52,246 bases of DNA from Porticoccaceae bacterium (GTDB lineage: Bacteria > Pseudomonadota > Gammaproteobacteria > Pseudomonadales > Porticoccaceae). The stretch lies in the NCBI GenBank assembly GCA_018663035.1, contig JABJEX010000088.1, positions 1-52,246 on the forward strand, in the 5' to 3' direction. A program made the translations under genes and the position numbers. Positions 47,060 to 52,246 of the stretch are shown piece after piece. Position 1 is the first letter of the stretch; each line of letters begins with the position of its first letter. A model generated the notes under the pieces. The model did no database searches and was not told the DNA's origin. It saw only the letters and a list, made by a program, of their open reading frames with translations.

Positions 47060-47914
47060 ATGGCTCATCAAGCCCCAGAGAAGATAGGCACCAACCAGAG
47101 TTTTGGTGGCCAACAGCTGCGCTATAAGCATCAGTCCGCGGTACTTAACTGCGAAATGACGTTTAGCATTTACCTGCCACCTCAGGTTGAGAAGGGTCCA
47201 GTGCCTGTGCTGTATTGGCTATCTGGCCTAACCTGCACCGACGAGAACTTCGTGCAAAAGGCCGGTTCCCAGCAGTATGCTGCGGAGCACGGTATTGCCA
47301 TACTATGCCCAGATACCAGCCCTAGAGGTGAGGGCGTGGCTGATGACCCGGATGCTGCTTATGATATGGGCCTTGGCGCCGGGTTTTATGTTGATGCCAC
47401 CCAGCAACCTTGGGCCAGCCACTACCAGATGTACAGCTACATAGTTGATGAACTCCCGGCTCTGATCAATGCTCAGTTTCCTGTGGACGCCAATAGGGTA
47501 TCTATTTCAGGGCATTCCATGGGTGGTCACGGCGCACTGAGCATAGCTTTAAAGAATCCAGGCCGGTTTAAATCTGTGTCGGCCTTCTCGCCGATCTGTT
47601 CACCGTTAAACTGCCCCTGGGGTGACAAAACTCTGGGTAACTATCTTGGTGCGGACAAAAGCACCTGGGCTCAATACGATACAGTGGCCCTGGTTGCTGA
47701 AGCCAAAGAACATTTGCCAGTGCTAGTTGATCAAGGTGAGGCCGATAACTTTCTTGACGAGCAACTTAAAACGCCGCTGTTGATAGAAGCGGCAAATCGG
47801 GCCGGCTTTCCGATGGATATTCGCATGCAACCAGAATACGATCACAGCTACTTTTTTATTGCTACGTTTATAGCAGAGCATATGGCGTTTCATGCCCGTG
47901 CTCTGGCTGCCTAA
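47060..47914 (+). CDS. fghA: S-formylglutathione hydrolase
   Basis: 284 aa, alpha/beta-hydrolase (esterase D) that splits S-formylglutathione into formate and glutathione. Family blocks are CEMTFSIYLPPQ, PVLYWLSGLTCTDENFVQKAG and CPDTSPRGEGV. The nucleophile is Ser153 in SGHSMGGHGA, Asp lies in QGEADNF and His in YDHSYFFIATF. GGGGGAG precedes the ATG. It forms the operon frmA-fghA and supplies formate to the downstream formate dehydrogenase. Confidence 0.95.
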   Translation: MAHQAPEKIGTNQSFGGQQLRYKHQSAVLNCEMTFSIYLPPQVEKGPVPVLYWLSGLTCTDENFVQKAGSQQYAAEHGIAILCPDTSPRGEGVADDPDAAYDMGLGAGFYVDATQQPWASHYQMYSYIVDELPALINAQFPVDANRVSISGHSMGGHGALSIALKNPGRFKSVSAFSPICSPLNCPWGDKTLGNYLGADKSTWAQYDTVALVAEAKEHLPVLVDQGEADNFLDEQLKTPLLIEAANRAGFPMDIRMQPEYDHSYFFIATFIAEHMAFHARALAA

Positions 47915-47925
47915 CGGCTTAGAGT

Positions 47926-47956
47926 AGCGGTCCTTATTAGATAAATAAGAGTCGCT
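47926..47956. promoter_or_regulatory. Imperfect inverted repeat between fghA and fdsG
   Basis: The arms are 13 nt each around a 5-nt centre, with CTTATT (47933-47938) and AATAAG (47944-47949) perfectly paired. AGCG/CGCT pair at the base, and there is one mismatch plus two G-T pairs. No T-run follows, so it is not a typical intrinsic terminator. It could be a regulator site for the fds operon. Confidence 0.35.
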
Positions 47957-48068
47957 TAGGGCCCGAAATCAGTGATGTTATGGTGATAGACTGCGGTCGA
48001 AACGGGGTTGGCTTTAAGCACTTATGGCTAGAGCATGGCAGTTACCTAGCAACAGGAGTCGTGTAGAC

Positions 48069-48557
48069 GTGGAAAAAAGCGCACAAAATACCGCTGATAT
48101 CAGTCATCTTGTGACTCAATTTAGGTCCGTGCCCGGTGGTCTTCTCCCGCTCTTGCATGCCATCCAGGGTGAGTTGGGTTATGTCCCAGAGTCCACAGTA
48201 CCAGCAATAGCCGCTGGGCTTAACCTGTCCCGCGCCGAAGTCCATGGCGTTATCAGCTTTTACCATGATTTTAAAACCCATCCCGTGGGCAAAACGACAG
48301 TTCAAATCTGTCGCTCAGAAGCCTGCCAATCTATGGGGTCGCGACAGTTAGAGGCTCATGCCAAAGCGACATTGGGTGTGGATTATCATCAGACAACAGA
48401 TGATGGTGCTATCACGCTGGAGCCAGTTTATTGCCTAGGTAACTGTGCCTGTTCGCCCTCAGTGCGCATCAATAACGACATTTATGCCAGAGTTGATGCT
48501 GCGCGGTTTGACCAACTAATGGCGGACCTTGGGTCAGACACTGGAGTGTCAAAATGA
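48069..48557 (+). CDS. fdsG: NAD-dependent formate dehydrogenase gamma subunit (NuoE-like)
   Basis: 162 aa from GTG 48069, with AGGAG at 48054-48058; ATG 48024 is an in-frame alternative that adds 15 residues but has no clear ribosome-binding site. It has a thioredoxin-like [2Fe-2S] fold related to NuoE, with cluster ligands in CRSEAC and CLGNC. LLPLLHAIQGELGYVPE and EVHGVISFYHDF are family blocks. It is part of the cytosolic molybdenum formate dehydrogenase complex that oxidises formate to CO2 with NAD+. It overlaps fdsB by 4 bp (ATGA). Confidence 0.93.
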   Translation: MEKSAQNTADISHLVTQFRSVPGGLLPLLHAIQGELGYVPESTVPAIAAGLNLSRAEVHGVISFYHDFKTHPVGKTTVQICRSEACQSMGSRQLEAHAKATLGVDYHQTTDDGAITLEPVYCLGNCACSPSVRINNDIYARVDAARFDQLMADLGSDTGVSK

Positions 48558-50080
48558 CGTTTTATATTCCTCAAGACACTACCGCACTAGCGTTGGGCGC
48601 CGAATCAGTCGCGCGAGCACTGCAGACGGCTGGCGTAGAACCGGTGCGCAACGGTTCCCGCGGCATGTTCTGGTTAGAGCCGCTTCTGGAGGTAGACACA
48701 GAAGAGGGCCGTATCGGCTTTGGCCCGGTGTCCAGTAAAGATATTCCAAGCATTCTAGATGCCCTAGAGACCGATGCCAGCAGCCATGATCTGTATCTGG
48801 GTCAGGTTGAGCAGATTGACTATCTGGCCAGCCAACAGCGTCTGACCTATGCTCGTGCCGGGCTGGGCGATCCAGTCTGTCTCGACAACTATCAGGCCCT
48901 TAATGGCTTTAAAGGCTTAAAAACTGCCCTGGCCATGACCGGTCAGCAGATTGTAGATCAGGTAAAAGACTCTGGTTTGCGTGGCCGCGGTGGCGCAGCC
49001 TTTCCTGCCGGTATCAAGTGGCAGACGGTTTTAAATTGCGAAGCCGAGCAAAAATACATTGTCTGCAATGCAGATGAAGGCGATTCCGGCACCTTTGCCG
49101 ACCGCTTAGTGATGGAGTCCGACCCTTACCAGCTGATCGAGGGCATGGCCATCGCTGGTCTGGCGGTGGGTGCGACTCAGGGCTACATCTATCTGCGTTC
49201 AGAGTACCCGGTGGCCCATAGGCTGCTCAATATCGCGATTGAGCGAGCGGAAGCAGCCAATTTCTTGGGTGACAATATTCAGGGTTCCGGCAAAGCCTTC
49301 CATTTGGAAGTGCGCCTAGGTGCCGGTGCCTATATCTGCGGTGAAGAGACCTCGTTGCTAGAGAGCCTTGAGGGCAAGCGCGGCATGGTTCGCGCCAAGC
49401 CACCACTGCCTGCAATCGAAGGCCTCTTTGGCAAGCCCACCGTGGTCAACAATGTACTGACCCTGGCGGCCATTTCGACTATTTTGGAGCAGGGCGCAGA
49501 GACCTATCAAAACTTTGGTATGGGCCGCTCTCGGGGTACATTAGCCATTCAGCTGGCGGGCAATATTAAACGCGGTGGCCTAATTGAGTTGGCCTTTGGT
49601 GTGACATTGCGCGAGGTAGTTGAAGGCTATGGCCAGGGCACTTTTAGCGGTCGCCCCATTCGCGCCATTCAGGTGGGCGGGCCCTTGGGAGCATTCTTGC
49701 CTGAATCCCAGTGGGATACACCTTTGGATTACGAGGCCTTTGCGGCAATAAAAGCCATGATTGGTCATGGCGGTATAGTGGTGTTTGATGACAGTGCCGA
49801 TATGGCTGCCCAGGCGCGCTTTGCCATGGAATTCTGTGTGGCAGAATCCTGTGGTAAATGCACCCCTTGCCGTATTGGCTCGGTGCGTGGTGTTGAGGTG
49901 ATCGATCGCATTGTGGCCAATGAAGACCGAGACAATAACCTAATTTTATTGCACGACCTGTGCGACACCATGGAAATGGGCTCCCTTTGCGCCATGGGCG
50001 GCATGACACCATTCCCAGTGCGCAGTGCACTTGCACATTTTTCCAGTGACTTTACCGGCGAAGGTAGGGGAGATAACTGA
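48554..50080 (+). CDS. fdsB: NAD-dependent formate dehydrogenase beta subunit (NuoF-like)
   Basis: 508 aa, the flavin subunit that reduces NAD+. An N-terminal thioredoxin-like segment (residues about 1-110) precedes the NuoF core. FMN and NAD motifs are GLRGRGGAAFPAGIKW, NADEGDSGTFADR and GAGAYICGEETSLLESLEG. The [4Fe-4S] ligands are in ESCGKCTPCRIG plus a later Cys in DLCDTMEMGSLC. The start overlaps the fdsG stop and fdsA begins right after its stop, so the three are translated together. Confidence 0.95.
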   Translation: MTFYIPQDTTALALGAESVARALQTAGVEPVRNGSRGMFWLEPLLEVDTEEGRIGFGPVSSKDIPSILDALETDASSHDLYLGQVEQIDYLASQQRLTYARAGLGDPVCLDNYQALNGFKGLKTALAMTGQQIVDQVKDSGLRGRGGAAFPAGIKWQTVLNCEAEQKYIVCNADEGDSGTFADRLVMESDPYQLIEGMAIAGLAVGATQGYIYLRSEYPVAHRLLNIAIERAEAANFLGDNIQGSGKAFHLEVRLGAGAYICGEETSLLESLEGKRGMVRAKPPLPAIEGLFGKPTVVNNVLTLAAISTILEQGAETYQNFGMGRSRGTLAIQLAGNIKRGGLIELAFGVTLREVVEGYGQGTFSGRPIRAIQVGGPLGAFLPESQWDTPLDYEAFAAIKAMIGHGGIVVFDDSADMAAQARFAMEFCVAESCGKCTPCRIGSVRGVEVIDRIVANEDRDNNLILLHDLCDTMEMGSLCAMGGMTPFPVRSALAHFSSDFTGEGRGDN

Positions 50081-50081
50081 T

Positions 50082-52246
50082 ATGTTGGAATTCTACGAAC
50101 CCCAAGCAGATTACGGCACCCCAAAAAGCACCAGTACCGAGCTGGTAACCCTCAGTATTGATGGCGTTGAAGTCACAGTGCCGGAGGGTACCTCAGTGAT
50201 GCGCGCTGCCGCTGAAAGTGGCGTCAAAATTCCACGCCTCTGTGCCACCGACCAACTAAAATCCTTTGGCTCTTGCCGAGTCTGTCTAGTCGAGATTGAA
50301 GGCCGTCGCGGTTTCCCCGCCTCCTGCACCACCACAGTGGAAGCGGGCATGGAGGTGAAAACCCAGTCCGATGAAATTGCCAAGTTGCGCCGCAATGTGA
50401 TGGAACTGTATATCTCCGATCACCCGCTCGATTGCCTGATCTGCCCCACTAATGGCGACTGCGAACTGCAGGATACCGCCGGTGAATTAGGTCTGCGCTC
50501 GGTGCGCTATGGCTTTGAAGGTGAGAACCATCTGGTAGCTGAGAAAGACGAGTCCAACCCCTATTTTACCTTTGACCCCTCCAAGTGCATTGTCTGCTCA
50601 CGCTGCGTGCGCGCCTGTGAAGAGGTGCAGGGCACCTTTGCCCTGACCATTGATGGCCGCGGCTTTGAATCCAAAGTCAGCGCCAGTCAGGCCGAAGACT
50701 TTATGGATTCCGAATGTGTCTCCTGTGGTGCCTGTGTCAATGCCTGCCCCACGGCAACACTCACTGAAAAGAGCATTATCGAAGCTGGTAAACCTGAGCA
50801 CTCTGTTACCACTACCTGTGCCTACTGTGGTGTTGGCTGTTCATTTAAAGCTGAGATGAAGGGCAATCAGGTAGTGCGCATGACACCTTACAAGGACGGC
50901 AAGGCCAACGAAGGCCATGCCTGTGTTAAGGGCCGATTTGCCTTTGGTTATGCCACTCACAAAGACCGTATTACAGTACCCATGATTCGCGATTCTATCG
51001 ACGACCCATGGAAAGAAGTGTCCTGGGAAGAGGCGGTGACCTACACAGCGCAACGCTTTAAAGCGATTCAAAGCCAATATGGTCGCACCAGCATAGGGGC
51101 TATTTCTTCGTCCAGATGCACCAACGAAGAAGTCTATCTGGTGCAAAAAATGGTTCGTGCCGGCTTTGGTAACAACAACGTTGATACCTGTGCCCGGGTC
51201 TGCCATTCGCCCACTGGTTTTGGCTTAAAAACCACCTTGGGTGAATCTGCCGGCACCCAAACCTTTGCCTCTGTGGCCGATGCTGATGTGGTTGTAGTGA
51301 TGGGGGCCAACCCCACCGAAGCCCACCCGGTATTTGGTTCGCGACTCAAGCGTCGCCTTCGTGAAGGCGCTAAATTAATTGTTATTGATCCGCGCAAAAT
51401 TGAGCTGGTTAGCTCCCCCCATATTACCGCCGACTACCATCTGCCAGTTCGCCCCGGCACCAATGTCACTGTGCTAAATGCGTTGGCCCATGTGGTGGTC
51501 AATGAGGGGCTAGAGGCCCGCGACTATATTGAAGAGCGCTGTGACGTACCTGAATTTGAAAAGTGGCTGGGCTTTATTGGCGACGAGCGCCATTCCCCAG
51601 AGAACACTGAGAGTATCACTGGCGTACCTGCTGCGGATCTGCGTGCTGCGGCGAGGCTCTATGCCACAGGCGGCAATGGCGCGATCTTCTATGGTCTGGG
51701 TGTAACAGAGCACAGCCAGGGCTCAACCGCTGTAATGGGTATTGCCAACCTGGCAATGCTGACCGGCAATATTGGTCGCGATGGCGTGGGCGTAAACCCG
51801 CTGCGGGGGCAAAACAATGTGCAGGGCTCCTGTGATATGGGTTCGTTCCCTCATGAACTGCCCGGCTATCGCCATATCTCTGATGGAGCCACCCGCGAGT
51901 TATTTGAAGGAGAGTGGGGCGTTACCCTAGATAGCGAGCCTGGTTTGCGTATTCCCAATATGTTTGATGCGGCACTGGATGGCGAGTTTAAAGGCCTCTA
52001 TTGTCAGGGCGAAGATATCGCCCAGTCCGACCCTAATACTCAGCATGTAGAGGCGGCATTGCGCGCTATGGAATGCTTGGTAGTGCAGGATATCTTCCTT
52101 AATGAAACCGCTAAATTTGCCCATGTATTTTTGCCCGGTGCCTCCTTCTTAGAAAAAGATGGCACCTTTACCAATGCGGAGCGAAGAATCTCCCGAGTGC
52201 GTAAAGCCATGCCACCATTAAGCGGTAAAGCCGACTGGGAAGGTAC
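50082..52246 (+). CDS. fdsA: NAD-dependent formate dehydrogenase alpha subunit, partial at right edge
   Basis: The first 721 codons, open to the window end. This is the catalytic molybdopterin subunit. An N-terminal [2Fe-2S] domain has Cys54, Cys65, Cys68 and Cys82, followed by a NuoG-like Cys/His segment (SDHPLDCLICPTNGDCELQ). Two [4Fe-4S] ferredoxin motifs start at Cys169 (CIVCSRC) and Cys212 (CVSCGAC). The molybdopterin domain has its own cluster at CAYCGVGC (Cys246 on). The metal ligand is Cys374 in RVCHSP, so this is a cysteine, not selenocysteine, enzyme. ATG 50082 lies 1 bp after fdsB. The remaining C-terminus and any fdsC/fdsD lie outside. Confidence 0.95.
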   Translation, partial: MLEFYEPQADYGTPKSTSTELVTLSIDGVEVTVPEGTSVMRAAAESGVKIPRLCATDQLKSFGSCRVCLVEIEGRRGFPASCTTTVEAGMEVKTQSDEIAKLRRNVMELYISDHPLDCLICPTNGDCELQDTAGELGLRSVRYGFEGENHLVAEKDESNPYFTFDPSKCIVCSRCVRACEEVQGTFALTIDGRGFESKVSASQAEDFMDSECVSCGACVNACPTATLTEKSIIEAGKPEHSVTTTCAYCGVGCSFKAEMKGNQVVRMTPYKDGKANEGHACVKGRFAFGYATHKDRITVPMIRDSIDDPWKEVSWEEAVTYTAQRFKAIQSQYGRTSIGAISSSRCTNEEVYLVQKMVRAGFGNNNVDTCARVCHSPTGFGLKTTLGESAGTQTFASVADADVVVVMGANPTEAHPVFGSRLKRRLREGAKLIVIDPRKIELVSSPHITADYHLPVRPGTNVTVLNALAHVVVNEGLEARDYIEERCDVPEFEKWLGFIGDERHSPENTESITGVPAADLRAAARLYATGGNGAIFYGLGVTEHSQGSTAVMGIANLAMLTGNIGRDGVGVNPLRGQNNVQGSCDMGSFPHELPGYRHISDGATRELFEGEWGVTLDSEPGLRIPNMFDAALDGEFKGLYCQGEDIAQSDPNTQHVEAALRAMECLVVQDIFLNETAKFAHVFLPGASFLEKDGTFTNAERRISRVRKAMPPLSGKADWEG

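Noticed and set aside
51180-51215. Selenocysteine formate dehydrogenase
   Set aside because: The metal-ligand codon is TGC (Cys374); no in-frame TGA occurs at that site.

Overview
The window looks like a chromosomal segment of a marine, aerobic gammaproteobacterium. My best guess is the SAR92/Porticoccaceae-Cellvibrionales neighbourhood. The guess rests on gene content: a Na+-pumping NADH:quinone oxidoreductase, many marine-type SDR, beta-lactamase-fold and DUF5916 genes, and C1 oxidation genes. It is inference, not a taxonomic assignment. No insertion sequence, phage gene, rRNA or CRISPR array was seen.

Layout. (1) 1-19,408 is a conserved housekeeping block: csiV (cut by the left edge), mfd, a long GAPDH, gloB, nqrABCDEF-apbE-nqrM-sthA, a small exported protein, lolCDE and a DUF2062 protein. 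From memory, much the same gene order occurs in Pseudomonas aeruginosa around PA2985-PA3003. (2) 19,557-22,091 is a tightly overlapping yadGH-like ABC exporter plus queF. (3) 22,107-27,102 holds a divergent LysR regulator and gcvT-gcvP, with a well-placed LysR-type palindrome and a good sigma70-type promoter between them. (4) 27,105-29,083 holds a membrane adenylate/guanylate cyclase, then tRNA-Ser(GGA) preceded by an unusual partial copy of its own 5' end and several hairpins. (5) 29,084-45,799 is a more accessory stretch: an exported SDR, a cupin, a TPR/2OG-oxygenase, a two-hydrolase lipoprotein, a compact BCCT-like transporter with a choline-dehydrogenase-like GMC enzyme, a DUF5916 outer-membrane protein, an SDR without its catalytic Tyr/Lys, DUF6482, MAPEG, a serine-hydrolase lipoprotein, a ureohydrolase and an exported amidohydrolase. 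(6) 45,940-52,246 is a formaldehyde-to-CO2 route: frmA, fghA, and NAD-dependent formate dehydrogenase fdsG-fdsB-fdsA (cut by the right edge).

How it fits together. The nqr block makes the sodium pump together with its FMN transferase (ApbE) and iron-centre maturation factor (NqrM). SthA next to it balances NADH and NADPH. BetA-like choline oxidation, glycine cleavage and the formaldehyde/formate branch share a theme: oxidising methyl groups and one-carbon units to CO2 with capture of NADH, which Nqr can then use. This link is an inference from co-occurrence within 30 kb, not from a shared operon.

The items most worth a second look are the tRNA-Ser 5'-half duplication with palindromic spacer (28,563-28,760), the terminator-like hairpin inside the start of apbE, the compact BCCT-like protein paired with BetA, and the LysR operator/gcv promoter.
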